Assembly (NCBI RefSeq): GCF_018614915.1 | Contig: NZ_JAGGNU010000014.1 | Coordinates: forward strand, 73,021 to 137,020 | Reading direction: 5' to 3' | Source of the DNA: Variovorax paradoxus | GTDB lineage: Bacteria; Pseudomonadota; Gammaproteobacteria; Burkholderiales; Burkholderiaceae_C | DNA length: 64,000 bases | Shown: piece by piece, positions 26,512 to 35,975 of the stretch | How positions within the stretch are numbered: the stretch's first letter is position 1 | Layout: the number at the start of each line of letters is the position of its first letter | Made by a program: the position numbers and the translations under genes | Notes under the pieces: generated by a model | What the model saw: only the letters and a program-made list of their open reading frames with translations | Database searches by the model: none | Told to the model about the DNA's origin: nothing

Positions 26512-27906
26512 TCAGAAAAACATCTTAGGCAGCCAAAGTACCAAGGAGGGCATGTAGGTGATCACCACCAGGCTCAAGAGCAGCGGGATCAGCCACGGCA
26601 GGATCGCCATCGTCGTGCGCTCGAAGCTCAGGCCCGCCACGCGCGCCAGCACGAAGAGCACCATGCCCATCGGCGGATGCAGGAGGCCGATCATCAGGTT
26701 GAGCACCATCACCAGGCCGAAGTGGACCGGGTCGACGCCCAGCTGCATGGCGATCGGCAGCAGGATGGGCACCAGGATCGTGATCGCCGCGGTCGGCTCC
26801 AGGAAGCAGCCGACGAAGAGCATCAGCAGGTTGGCCAGGAGCAGGAAAACCCAGGCTTCGTTGGTGACGGCGAGCACCCATTTCGCGATGTCGGCGGTAA
26901 CGCCGGTGGCGGTCAGCATCCAGCCGAAGATCGAGGCCGCGGCCACGATGAAGAGCACGGTGGAGGTGGTCTCGATGGTGTCGAGGCAGACCTTGACGAA
27001 CATCTTCCAGGTGAGCGTGCGGTACCAGGCGAAGCCGAGGATCATGGCCCACGCGCAGGCCGCGATGGCGCCTTCGGTGGGCGTGAAGAGACCGGTGGTC
27101 ATGCCGCCGATCAGCAGCACCGGCGTCATGATGGGCAAGAGTGCCTCGAAGCGGAAGATGCGGTCGAGCACGAAGAGCGCGGCCAGCCCCGCGAATACGG
27201 TGATCTGCGCCGGCGCGCCGAGCTTGGCCACCAGCACCCACAAGAGGAGCGGCCAGCCGATCACCACCGCGAGCTCGCACAGTGCCTTGAAGAGCCGCGT
27301 GCTCGAGAACTTGACGTCGCCGCCCCATTTGTTCTTGTGGGCGAAGTAGGCGACGGTGAGCATCATGAGCAGCGCCATCATCGCGCCCGGCAGCAGGCCC
27401 GCGAGGAAGAGCGCACCCACCGAGACGTTGGCCATCATCCCGTAGATCACGAAAGGCAGGCTGGGCGGGATGATCGGGCCGAGGGTGGCCGACGCGGCCG
27501 TCACGCCGACCGCGAACTCGGTCGCGTAGCCGTGCTCCTTCATGGCCTTGATCTCGATGGTGCCCAGGCCCGCCGCATCGGCGATGGCGGTGCCGCTCAT
27601 GCCGGCGAAGATCACCGAGCCCAGCACGTTCACATGGCCCAAGCCGCCCTTGAGCCAGCCCACCAGCGCCAGCGCGAAGTTGTAGATGCGCGTGGTGATG
27701 CCGGCGTTGTTCATCAGGTTGCCGGCCAGGATGAAGAAGGGCACCGCGAGCAGCGGGAAGCTGTCGATGCCGCTCACCATGCGGTGGATCACCACGAAGG
27801 GCGGCAGGCTGCCCGACATCAGGATGTAGGCCAGCGAGGCGCCGGCCATCGCGATCGCGACCGGGATGCCGCCGGCCATGAAGATCAGGAAGAAGATCTT
27901 GAGCAT
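26512..27906 (-). CDS. TRAP transporter large permease (DctM)
   Basis: A 464-residue membrane protein with about 12 hydrophobic segments, somewhat longer than the usual 425-435. Conserved DctM blocks: PFFILAGNLMNNAGIT, the AGMSGTAIADAAGLG loop and FTPTEGAIAACAWA. A charged stretch near residues 200-240 accounts for the extra length. It follows the small permease by 9 bases and forms the sodium-driven channel. Confidence 0.9.
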   Translation of the reverse strand: MLKIFFLIFMAGGIPVAIAMAGASLAYILMSGSLPPFVVIHRMVSGIDSFPLLAVPFFILAGNLMNNAGITTRIYNFALALVGWLKGGLGHVNVLGSVIFAGMSGTAIADAAGLGTIEIKAMKEHGYATEFAVGVTAASATLGPIIPPSLPFVIYGMMANVSVGALFLAGLLPGAMMALLMMLTVAYFAHKNKWGGDVKFSSTRLFKALCELAVVIGWPLLLWVLVAKLGAPAQITVFAGLAALFVLDRIFRFEALLPIMTPVLLIGGMTTGLFTPTEGAIAACAWAMILGFAWYRTLTWKMFVKVCLDTIETTSTVLFIVAAASIFGWMLTATGVTADIAKWVLAVTNEAWVFLLLANLLMLFVGCFLEPTAAITILVPILLPIAMQLGVDPVHFGLVMVLNLMIGLLHPPMGMVLFVLARVAGLSFERTTMAILPWLIPLLLSLVVITYMPSLVLWLPKMFF

Positions 27907-27915
27907 GTTGTTGTT

Positions 27916-28473
27916 CTAGTTGTCGGCCAGCTTGGATTCGGGCCGTTCGAGCACGCTGTAGCCGCGCCGCCAGTGCACGCGCGCGACCTGCATCGAGCGC
28001 CAGGCCATCGCGGCGAAGCCGAACAGGCACAGGCCGTAGACGATGTTCATCGGCAGGTCGACGATGGTCATGCGCGTCTGGTTGCCGATCTTCAGCATCA
28101 TCTGCACCGTCATCACGACGGCCGCAACGAAGAAGGCGATGCGCAGCACGTCGACCGCGCGCGACAGCCAGCGCCCCATGGCGTCCGGCATGTGGCGGTA
28201 GAAGAAGTCGACCTGGATCTGGTTGTTCTTGGCCACGCCGATGGCGGCGCCGACGAACACCACGCCGATCAGCATGTAGCGCGCCACCTCTTCCGTCCAG
28301 GCCGCCGAGTCGTTCATCACGTAGCGCGTGACGAACTGGTAGAACACGGTCAGCCCGAGCAGCCAGAAGATGGCCAGCGCGATCCAGCCCTCGGCGATGG
28401 TGTCGGACAAGTCGACCGCTTCGTCCTCGGCATGGAAGTGGCCCTCGTCGTCGATGATCTTCTGCTGTTTCAT
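27916..28473 (-). CDS. TRAP transporter small permease (DctQ)
   Basis: A 185-residue protein with four membrane segments. The DctQ signature is present: FYQFVTRYVMNDSAAWTEE near residue 45 and IGVAKNNQIQVDFFY near 82. The start at 28473 lies 2 bases after the receptor stop. It docks the DctP receptor to the large permease. Confidence 0.9.
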   Translation of the reverse strand: MKQQKIIDDEGHFHAEDEAVDLSDTIAEGWIALAIFWLLGLTVFYQFVTRYVMNDSAAWTEEVARYMLIGVVFVGAAIGVAKNNQIQVDFFYRHMPDAMGRWLSRAVDVLRIAFFVAAVVMTVQMMLKIGNQTRMTIVDLPMNIVYGLCLFGFAAMAWRSMQVARVHWRRGYSVLERPESKLADN

Positions 28474-28475
28474 CG

Positions 28476-29471
28476 TTACTTGATCGCGATGATCCGGTCG
28501 TAGTCCTGCTGCCGGTACCCATGGTCGGTCGGCTTGGTGTTCTTCAGCACCGCCTCGCGGAACGCGTTCTTGTCGACCGTGATGACGTTGTTGCCCTTCT
28601 TCTTGAACTCCTCGACCAGGCGCGCTTCTGACGCGATGATTTCCCGGCCGGTCTTCTCGGCGGCCTCCTGCATCACGTCGGTGAAGATCTTCTTCTCGTC
28701 GGCCGAGAGCTTGCTCCACAGCGGGCCCGAGACGATGGTCAGCAGCGAATCGACGATGTGCCCGGTGAGCGAGATGTTCTTCTGCACCTCGTAGAACTTC
28801 TTGGCCTCGATGGTCGGCAGCGGGTTCTCCTGCGCATCGACGGTGCCGTTCTGCAGCGCGAGGTAGACCTCGGCGAAGGCGATCGGCGTCGGGTTGGCGC
28901 CCAGCGCCCTGGGGAAGGCGAGGTAGGCCGGCGCGTCGGGCACGCGGATTTTCAGGCCCTTCATGTCCTCGGGCTTGGCCACGGGCTTCGCGGCGCTCGA
29001 GGTGACGTGCCGCGCGCCGTAGTAGTTGAGCGCGGTGATGTGGTTGCCTGTCTTGTCGTCGTAGCCCTTGGCCAGCTCCTTGAACACGTCGCTCTTGGCG
29101 TACTTCAGCTGGTGCTCCGCATCGCGGAAGATGAAGGGGAAGTACGACACCGCGAGCGGCGGATGGCTGCGGCCGGCGAAGCTCGCGCCCGAAAGAATGA
29201 TGTCGACCGTGCCCAGTGTCAGGCCCTGGTTGATATCGGCTTCCTTGCCCAGGCTCGAGGCCGGGAAGACCTGGATCTCGTACTTGCCGTTGGTGCGCTT
29301 CTTGATCTCTTCGCCGGCCCACACCGAGTACTTGTGGAAGGGCTCCGAGGTCTCGTAGACGTGCGCCCACTTGAGCTTGGTCTGGGCATGGGCCATGCCG
29401 ATGGTGCCGAGCGCGCCGGCGGCCAGTGCGCAGGCGGCGAGGGTCTTGAGGGCGAATCGCTTGGTGCTCAT
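28476..29471 (-). CDS. TRAP transporter substrate-binding protein (DctP)
   Basis: A 331-residue periplasmic receptor. The signal peptide ends AHAQ at about residue 30. DctP features include the DMKGLKIRVPDAPAYLAF segment with the carboxylate-binding arginine and the NPLPTIEAKKFYEVQKNISLTGH helix region. Receptors of this branch often bind sugar acids such as uronates. The start overlaps the stop of the FadR-type regulator by 4 bases, so the regulator and transporter are one transcript. Confidence 0.9.
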   Translation of the reverse strand: MSTKRFALKTLAACALAAGALGTIGMAHAQTKLKWAHVYETSEPFHKYSVWAGEEIKKRTNGKYEIQVFPASSLGKEADINQGLTLGTVDIILSGASFAGRSHPPLAVSYFPFIFRDAEHQLKYAKSDVFKELAKGYDDKTGNHITALNYYGARHVTSSAAKPVAKPEDMKGLKIRVPDAPAYLAFPRALGANPTPIAFAEVYLALQNGTVDAQENPLPTIEAKKFYEVQKNISLTGHIVDSLLTIVSGPLWSKLSADEKKIFTDVMQEAAEKTGREIIASEARLVEEFKKKGNNVITVDKNAFREAVLKNTKPTDHGYRQQDYDRIIAIK

Positions 29472-30202
29472 TTTCTTGTCTCCGGTGGTGGGTGAATGAA
29501 AAGGTTGGCACGGCGCCAGCTGGCGCTGAAGCGCTGGTGCGACTTGTCCATGTGCGCGTGCATCGCGCGGCGCGCGGCATCGGCATCGCGCGCGGCGATC
29601 GCGTCGCGGATCGCCTCGTGCTCGGCGATGGCGCTCTTCCACGACTTGACGCTCTCGAAGTAGCCGCCGAGCCGCGTGAAGATCGGGCCGCGGCGCGAAT
29701 CCCAGAAGCCCTGCACGGTCTCGGCGAGCACCGCGTTGCCGCAGCACTCGACGATGGCGAGGTGGAAGGCGCGGTCGCCTTCGAGCGGCATCATGTTGCG
29801 CTCGGCCAGCTCGCGCATGAGCTCGATGGCGCGCGTCATCGCGGCGATGTCGCGCCGCTTGGCCGTCAGGGCTGCGATGGCCGCGGTCTCGCCTTCGACC
29901 ACGCGGCGCGCGCGGATCAGCTCGAGCGGCCCCCATTCGGTGGCGGCCACGGGCGCGGCGGCGCGGCGCGAGCGGTCGAGCACGTAGACGCCCGAGCCGG
30001 TGCGCACCTCGACCCAGCCCTCCACCTCGAGCGCGATCAGCGCCTCGCGCACCGAGGGCCGGCTCACGCCCAGCTGCTTGGCTAGGTCGCGCTCGGCCGG
30101 CAGGCGCGCGCCGACGGCGAACTCGCCCTTGGCGATCAGCGCGCGCAGCTGGTCGGCAATCTGGCGGTAAAGGCGCTTGGGTCCTACGATCTGCAACGGC
30201 AC
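29468..30202 (-). CDS. FadR-type GntR family regulator
   Basis: A 244-residue protein: GntR winged HTH at about 10-75 (LRALIAKGEFAVGARLPAERDLAKQLGVSRPSVREAL), followed by an FCD ligand domain (98-230) with D and H residues suited to metal-assisted binding of a sugar acid. It is first in the minus-strand operon. The divergent gap to 30351 holds a FadR-like palindrome, its probable operator. Expected role: repressor of both catabolic arms, released by the substrate. Confidence 0.9.
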   Translation of the reverse strand: MPLQIVGPKRLYRQIADQLRALIAKGEFAVGARLPAERDLAKQLGVSRPSVREALIALEVEGWVEVRTGSGVYVLDRSRRAAAPVAATEWGPLELIRARRVVEGETAAIAALTAKRRDIAAMTRAIELMRELAERNMMPLEGDRAFHLAIVECCGNAVLAETVQGFWDSRRGPIFTRLGGYFESVKSWKSAIAEHEAIRDAIAARDADAARRAMHAHMDKSHQRFSASWRRANLFIHPPPETRK

Positions 30203-30222
30203 GTGGGTCGGGGCTTTAAGGG

Positions 30223-30252
30223 TTGTCCTGAATTGGACAAGTGGTCAGGCCA
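30223..30252. promoter_or_regulatory. FadR-type operator in the divergent sugar-acid promoter
   Basis: TGGTC-A-GGCCA at 30242-30252 matches the FadR-subfamily core TGGTCNGACCA except for one base. A second perfect palindrome, TTGTCC-TGAATT-GGACAA, lies at 30223-30240, directly next to it. AATTGG and CCAATT (30231-30236, 30250-30255) form an outer frame. The site is 20-50 bases from the FadR-type start and about 100 bases before the SDR. Confidence 0.7.
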
Positions 30253-30350
30253 ATTCAGAATACGATCCGCACCGCGATGCAGCCATCGGGCCAAACCCTG
30301 AACAGCTGCCTCGCATCCATCTGCGACCCAAAACCGACCAAGGACATTCC

Positions 30351-31085
30351 ATGAGACTCAAGGGCAAAACCGCGCTCGTGACCGCGGCCGGGCAGGGCAT
30401 CGGCCATGCGAGCGCACTCGCACTCGCCGCCGAAGGCGCCCAGGTCTGGGCTACCGACGTCAACGAGACGCTGCTCGCGCGCTATGCCGGCGTCGCCAAC
30501 ATCCAGGCCGCCAAGCTCGACGTGCTCGACAAGGCCGCGATCGACGCCTTCGCGAAGACGCTGCCCACGATCGATATCCTGTTCAATTGCGCCGGCGTGG
30601 TGCACAACGGCACCGCGCTGCAGGCCAGCGACGACGACCTGGACTTCGCCTTCCGCCTCAACGTGCGCGCCCAGCTCTGGACCATCCAGGCGGTGCTGCC
30701 GGGCATGCTGGCGGCGGGCCGCGGCAGCATCATCAACATGGCCAGCGTGTGCTCCAGCATCAAGGGCCTGCCCAACCGCTGCGTCTACGGCACCACCAAG
30801 GCGGCGGTGCTGGGGCTGACCAAGAGCGTCGCGGCCGACTATGTGGGCCAGGGCATCCGCTGCAATGCGGTGTGCCCCGGCACCGTCGACACGCCCTCGC
30901 TGGGCGAGCGCATCAACGCCAACGCCGACCCGGTCGAGGCGCGAAAAGCCTTCATCGCGCGCCAGCCCATGGGACGCCTGGCGCAGGCCGAAGAGATCGC
31001 GCCGCTGGTGGTGTTCCTCGCCAGCGACGAATCGCAGTTCGTCACCGGCCAGGCCTATGCGGCCGACGGCGGCATCACGATATGA
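30351..31085 (+). CDS. SDR family dehydrogenase (2-keto-3-deoxy-fuconate dehydrogenase-like)
   Basis: A 244-residue SDR: TAAGQGIGHASALALAAEG cofactor motif near residue 10, NCAG near 83, and VYGTTKAAV as the YxxxK helix. CPGTVDTPSL and the ADGGITI ending resemble BDH2-like / 2-keto-3-deoxy-L-fuconate 4-dehydrogenases. It is first in the plus-strand arm, followed by a second SDR overlapping by ATGA and an FAH-family hydrolase, the gene set of the non-phosphorylative L-fucose/L-rhamnose routes. Specificity is inferred from context. Confidence 0.8.
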   Translation: MRLKGKTALVTAAGQGIGHASALALAAEGAQVWATDVNETLLARYAGVANIQAAKLDVLDKAAIDAFAKTLPTIDILFNCAGVVHNGTALQASDDDLDFAFRLNVRAQLWTIQAVLPGMLAAGRGSIINMASVCSSIKGLPNRCVYGTTKAAVLGLTKSVAADYVGQGIRCNAVCPGTVDTPSLGERINANADPVEARKAFIARQPMGRLAQAEEIAPLVVFLASDESQFVTGQAYAADGGITI

Positions 31086-31828
31086 ACCAGCTCGATTTCG
31101 CCGGCCGGCACGCGGTCGTCACCGGCGGCGCGACGGGCCTGGGCTACGGTATTGCGCAGCGGCTGATCGCTTCCGGCGGCAGCGTCACGCTGTGGGACCG
31201 CGACACCGAGGCGGTCACCAAGGCGGCCTGGGCGCTGGGCGCCAAGGCCTTCGCGCTCACGGTCGACGTGTCGCAGCAGCCTTCGGTGGCGCAGGCGGTG
31301 GCGGCCACGCTGGCACAGGCCCAGCGCATCGACGCGCTGGTCAACAGCGCCGGCATTACCGGGCCCAACACCAAGATGTGGGACTATCCGGTCGACGCCT
31401 GGCGGCAGGTGATGGAGGTCAACATCAACGGCGTCTTCCTGTGCTGCCGCGAGGTCGTGCCGCAGATGCGCCGGCAGGGCTACGGCCGCATCGTCAACAT
31501 CGCCTCGGTCGCCGGCAAGGACGGCAACCCCAACGCCAGCGCCTACAGCGCCAGCAAGGCAGCCGTGATCGCGCTCACCAAGTCGCTCGGCAAGGAGCTC
31601 GCCGACACCGGCGTGCGCGTCAACTGCGTGACGCCGGCGGCGGTGAAGACCGCGATCTTCGACCAGATGACGCCCGAGCACATCGGCTTCATGCTCTCGA
31701 AAATTCCGATGGGGCGCTTCGGCACGGTGGAGGAGATCGCCGCGATGGTGGGCTGGCTCTGCACCGAAGATTGCTCTTTTTCCACCGGCGCGGTGTTCGA
31801 CCTGTCGGGCGGCCGCTCCACTTACTGA
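31082..31828 (+). CDS. SDR family dehydrogenase, second of the pair
   Basis: A 248-residue SDR: VTGGATGLGYGIAQRL near residue 13, NSAGITG near 90, YSASKAAV catalytic helix, and the SGGRSTY end. It is distinct from the preceding SDR. Its ATG overlaps that gene's stop. In the fucose/rhamnose-type pathways one SDR oxidises the sugar and another the 2-keto-3-deoxy acid, so the pair may supply both steps. It could equally act on another hydroxy acid. Confidence 0.8.
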   Translation: MNQLDFAGRHAVVTGGATGLGYGIAQRLIASGGSVTLWDRDTEAVTKAAWALGAKAFALTVDVSQQPSVAQAVAATLAQAQRIDALVNSAGITGPNTKMWDYPVDAWRQVMEVNINGVFLCCREVVPQMRRQGYGRIVNIASVAGKDGNPNASAYSASKAAVIALTKSLGKELADTGVRVNCVTPAAVKTAIFDQMTPEHIGFMLSKIPMGRFGTVEEIAAMVGWLCTEDCSFSTGAVFDLSGGRSTY

Positions 31829-31850
31829 ACCTGCAAGAAGAAAGGCATAC

Positions 31851-32699
31851 ATGAAACTCGTTCGCTACGGCAACCCCGGCAAGGAGAAGCCCGGCCTCGT
31901 CGATGCCGGCGGCCAGCTGCGCGACCTCAGCGCGGTGGTCAACGACGTCGGCCCCGACCAGCTGGGCGATGCCGCGCTGGCCAAGCTGCGCAAGCTCAAG
32001 ACCGACAAGCTGCCTGCGGTGCGCGGCAAGCCGCGCTTCGGCAGCCCGGTCGCCAACGTGGGCAAGTTCATCGCCATCGGCCTCAACTACGCCGACCACG
32101 CGGCCGAGTCGGGCCTGCCGATCCCGCCCGAGCCGGTGGTCTTCATGAAGGCCACGAGCTGCATCCAGGGCCCGAACGATCCGGTCATGCTGCCCAAGAA
32201 CTCGGTCAAGAGCGACTGGGAGGTGGAACTCGGCGTGGTGATCGGCACCAGGGCGCGCTACGTCTCGCAGAAGAGCGCGCTCGACTTCGTGGCCGGCTAC
32301 TGCGTCATCAACGACGTGAGCGAGCGCGAGTACCAGATCGAGCGCGGCGGCACCTGGGACAAGGGCAAGGGCTGCGACACCTTCGGCCCCATCGGTCCCT
32401 GGCTGGTGACGCGCGACGAGATCGAGAATCCGCAGCGCCTCTCGATGTGGCTCGACCTCAACGGCAAGCGCATGCAGACCGGCAGCACCAAGACGATGAT
32501 CTTCAACGTCGCCAAGATCGTGAGCTACCTGAGCCAGTTCATGACGCTCCTGCCCGGCGACGTGATCACCACCGGCACGCCGCCCGGCGTCGGGCTCGGC
32601 ATGAAGCCGCCGCTCTATCTCAAGAAGGGCGATGTGATGACGCTGGGCATCGAAGGGCTGGGCGAGCAGCGGCAGGAAGTGGTGCCCTTCAAGTTGTGA
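31851..32699 (+). CDS. Fumarylacetoacetate hydrolase family protein
   Basis: A 282-residue protein with the FAH catalytic domain from about residue 70: FIAIGLNYADHAAESG, the metal-binding DWEVELGVVIG (E/E/D set), NDVSEREYQ and VITTGTPPGVGLG. Members related to this one hydrolyse 2,4-diketo-3-deoxy-L-fuconate to pyruvate plus lactate; others split ureidoglycolate or acylpyruvates. With two SDRs upstream the diketo-sugar-acid role is favoured. The Ldh2-type gene on the other arm could handle the keto or hydroxy acid made. Confidence 0.85.
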   Translation: MKLVRYGNPGKEKPGLVDAGGQLRDLSAVVNDVGPDQLGDAALAKLRKLKTDKLPAVRGKPRFGSPVANVGKFIAIGLNYADHAAESGLPIPPEPVVFMKATSCIQGPNDPVMLPKNSVKSDWEVELGVVIGTRARYVSQKSALDFVAGYCVINDVSEREYQIERGGTWDKGKGCDTFGPIGPWLVTRDEIENPQRLSMWLDLNGKRMQTGSTKTMIFNVAKIVSYLSQFMTLLPGDVITTGTPPGVGLGMKPPLYLKKGDVMTLGIEGLGEQRQEVVPFKL

Positions 32700-32711
32700 G
32701 CACGCCTCCAA

Positions 32712-33530
32712 TCAACCTTCGTTGACCTGCCGCGCGTTCAGGGGCTGGACCGGCCGATTGTTCTCGTGCGGCAGCGCGTGCCTGAGTTTCTCGAGCTGGC
32801 TGCGCGAGATCTCGACGGGCTGCTTCATCACCATCCACAGCACGCCCTCGGAGCACGGCGGCGTGGTCAGGGAGCCGCTGAAGCGGTAGTAGGACTTCGA
32901 TTTCGGCAGGATGGACTCGGGCCGGAAATGCGCCTCGAGCGTGGAGCTCTGGCCGGCGCCGGCGGGCATGTGGTCCCATGCGACATTCAGCCCCTTGTTC
33001 TCCCGGCCTTCCTTGAACATCACGGCGACGACGGCCAAGTTGCCCTGCCGGTCCTTGTGCACGAAGTGCCCTTCCAGGGGAAAGCGCTTGCCCCGGATCT
33101 CGTTCTCGCTGGGGTGATGGAAGTGCACCTGCACCAGGTCATAGCGGCTGCCGTCCATCACGATGTAGCTGCCCGGCTCGAAGTTGATCTGGACCGTGTG
33201 GCCGTTGTGGACTTCTGCCTCCTTTCCCGATCGAGCGTAATGAAACTCGATCGGAGGCAGCTTGGCGGAGAACGCCTTGTCGATGTTGATCGGCGACTGG
33301 TTGCGTCCGCTGCTGCACATCAGGTTGTCGCCTTCCAGCGCAGCCCAATGCTCGGGGCCCGTCTCACCCTCGTAGCTCCACCCACCGTGGCTGCCGTGCG
33401 TGGCCTGCTTCTTTTCTTGCCCTTGCTCCAGCTTGTCTGCGAGCTGCGCGTGCGAGGCGCTCGCGAGGCCGAACAACGCAACCAACGCGCAGGTCTGTGC
33501 CGCGCCTGCGAACGAGGTCTTGAAACGCAT
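32712..33530 (-). CDS. Periplasmic alpha-carbonic anhydrase
   Basis: A 272-residue protein with a signal peptide ending SHAQ near residue 29. Zinc ligands are H136, H138 and H155 in VHFHHPSEN and LEGHFVH. SPINID and SLTTPPCSEGVLW are family hallmarks; C72 and the cysteine in TPPC would make the usual disulfide. Length fits a bacterial secreted alpha-CA with a short linker (EQGQEKKQATHGSHGG). It hydrates CO2 in the periplasm. The 236-base gap upstream (33531-33766) shows no clear feature. Confidence 0.95.
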   Translation of the reverse strand: MRFKTSFAGAAQTCALVALFGLASASHAQLADKLEQGQEKKQATHGSHGGWSYEGETGPEHWAALEGDNLMCSSGRNQSPINIDKAFSAKLPPIEFHYARSGKEAEVHNGHTVQINFEPGSYIVMDGSRYDLVQVHFHHPSENEIRGKRFPLEGHFVHKDRQGNLAVVAVMFKEGRENKGLNVAWDHMPAGAGQSSTLEAHFRPESILPKSKSYYRFSGSLTTPPCSEGVLWMVMKQPVEISRSQLEKLRHALPHENNRPVQPLNARQVNEG

Positions 33531-33766
33531 GAATATCTTTCCTTCGGATGGGGTGAACGAGATCGTGCACGGATCGGGTGCGGGCCATGCGCCGCGCTTT
33601 CCGGCCAGCAGGAGGTCTGCCGGCGAATACCGTGTGTGCTGCAACTCAGGAGGCGCTGCCGCCTCGAGCGACGGCAGAGTATCGTCGTGCGATGAACGGT
33701 CGATGAACAGCCGGTTGGCGCGCATTGCTGGTTGGGCGGACGATGAAATATCTGAGGCAGCGGACC

Positions 33767-35910
33767 CTAGTCGGCAAGCGCGGCCAGAAGCAACGCTGCG
33801 CGCGCCCGGTTTTCGGGTAGTGCGTCCATCACGGCCTCCTTCATCGCGATGAGCGTTTTCTGGTCGAAAGAATTCTCGTCATAGGGTTGGCCGGACGCGA
33901 GAAGGTCGACCTGAGATTTCAGATCGAGAGTCGACTTCGATACGAGCTCGACGAATGCGACGGCAGCGTTGGCGTGTCTGCCGTTACGTGCCAGTGCCAG
34001 TGGATACCTGCCCTTGCTGTCCTGTGTACAGAGGATGGTGACCTTGTCTTCGTTTGAAAATCCTGAGTTCAGAATCGGTTGAAGAAAGGCCCGCGCGCAG
34101 TGGCTGGAATCCACCTCGCTGTCGAACAAGGCGTGTGCAGGCGTGCCGTCGTCGTTGACTTGGGTCAACGCATACAGTTGCTGCGCCTGGGTGAACGTCG
34201 GATCCAAAAAGCAGTCCATCAGGACCTGGATGGTTTTCAGATGGTCGCCCTCTGGAGTGAATGGCCATGCGAAGACCATGGCCGCATGCAGCGGACTAAG
34301 ACGTTTGCCACTTCCGCTGCACAGCACTTCCAGCTTTTCCATCGTCGACAGCACGCTGCCGATGATGACGTCAACGAGTCCTTGAGCACTTTCAAAGAAT
34401 CCGTGCGACGCTGCGATCTCCAGAATGGATTGGGGTTTGTTCACGCCCAGCATTTCCTTCAGCTGCAATGGACTCCCGCGGGCGTCGGCGAGTACCTCGA
34501 TGACCTGATCCCGAGAAATGTTGGCAAGAACCAATTCGTAGAGGTATTCGAAGGTAGAAGGTGTGTAAGTCACCAACTTTCCCCCAAATTCGCGAGTCAC
34601 CGTTGAGTAGTCGATATTGACGTGTCTCTTGTCGGGTCCGGTCACGGAGGGGTAGTCAGTCTCTGCAGCGAAAGGGATGAGCCTGAGGAACGTGGTCCTT
34701 ATTTGGGAGGTCATGAGATATTTCTTCATCGGTATCCATTCCTCCAGAGACCAATCCTCGATCGCATCGATGCTGGTTTCGAGCAACCGTCGATGCGTCG
34801 CTGTTTGATTGGGATCGTAAAACCTCAATACGTACTGTGGCTGGGTATTGGAAGATCTTGAACTCTTGAGTCGAATGGAAAGTCCCATTGCATGCGAAGC
34901 CGCGTTCGCATCGCTGCCGGTCAGCAGCATGAAGCCCCGCGGGGGCCCGTCTGGTTCCAATTGCGACGCTTGAAGGCGCAGGATGGAGCCGAAATGCTGA
35001 GGTGTAAACAAGAAGCCACCGGGCCCCCTGTAGTAAAAGGCGTCGCATGGGTGCTTCAGGTCTTCGCTCATGTGCGATTGAAGTACTTCGACACTGGCGT
35101 AGCTGGCGTAGGAGAAGCGTCCTGTCTTGTGTTGGGCCTGATCGGCGAGCCATTGAAGAGTCAGATGCTCACACACGACCTTCTTCGTGCTGCCCGGAAA
35201 CATGGCGAGGGTATTCAGGTTGAGACGACGGTACTTTTCTCGCGCGTCCTCGAGGGGCAGTTCGGTGCTCAAGAATTCCGCGGGGTCCCGACAGTAGAGG
35301 TGCCCCTCTGCCTTGGCAGTGATGCCAGTCGCTTCTTCCGTGAGTGGATCGTAGAACGCCACCTCGATCTTGTGCGGGTAGCCGCCGGGACAGCGTACGT
35401 GCAACCTGTGGGTGCATGGATTGTCGATGCGTGGCCATCGGGCAAATTGAGCGCCAGATCACGGGCGTCGCGAGGCAATGCGCCACGGCAATCGAGGATG
35501 GCGGCGCGGTAGCCCTTCAGTTCCACATACGACAGGCCAGGAAGATCTTGCAGTCCCTCGGGCAGCCTCTGCTCGCCCCTCGCAAGAAAAACGCTGGTGA
35601 CGCTTTTACCGTTGGCGTTCGCCAGCTGTTCGTACGCTTGCCAGACTTTGCGTGTGAGGCAGCAGCCGGAAGGATCGAATTCCAGGTGAAGCTCATTGCC
35701 GTTCAACGCGCGCTCGAATCGATTGAGCAAATCGCTCTTCTGCGCCTGACTGGCTCCGGGCGGAATGCATTCATCAATGGCGCTGCGCAAGGCTGTTCTT
35801 GCCTCGGCGATGGAAGGTGGCGGCTTCTGCGCCAGGGCCTCCGGTGCGGAGAGCTGCGGAACGAGTGATGGTGCGTTCGCGCTCGGACTGGTACGCGGGG
35901 ACTTTTCCAT
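33767..35910 (-). pseudogene. ShET2/EspL-like type III effector candidate, frameshifted
   Basis: Two frames cover one apparent gene: 35910 to about 35405 (N-terminal ~168 codons) and 35404-33767 (545 codons). One missing base near 35404-35407 would join HAPTG to LHVRCPGG; the repaired protein would be about 714 residues. In the larger part, C78 (KKVVCEH), H171 (SHAMGLSIRLK) and D197 (RFYDPNQT) resemble the Cys-His-Asp set of EspL/OspD-type cysteine proteases. Ankyrin-like repeats follow (LSPLHAAMVFAW, GRYPLALARNG). GC content is visibly lower than in neighbours, suggesting acquisition. The break may be real or a sequencing error. No secretion genes are nearby. Confidence 0.6.
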
Positions 35911-35975
35911 GGTGGATTCTTTTTCGGCAACAGGTGGGGAAAAAAGGCTGTCTCACGGCGCGAAACAGCGCCTGA

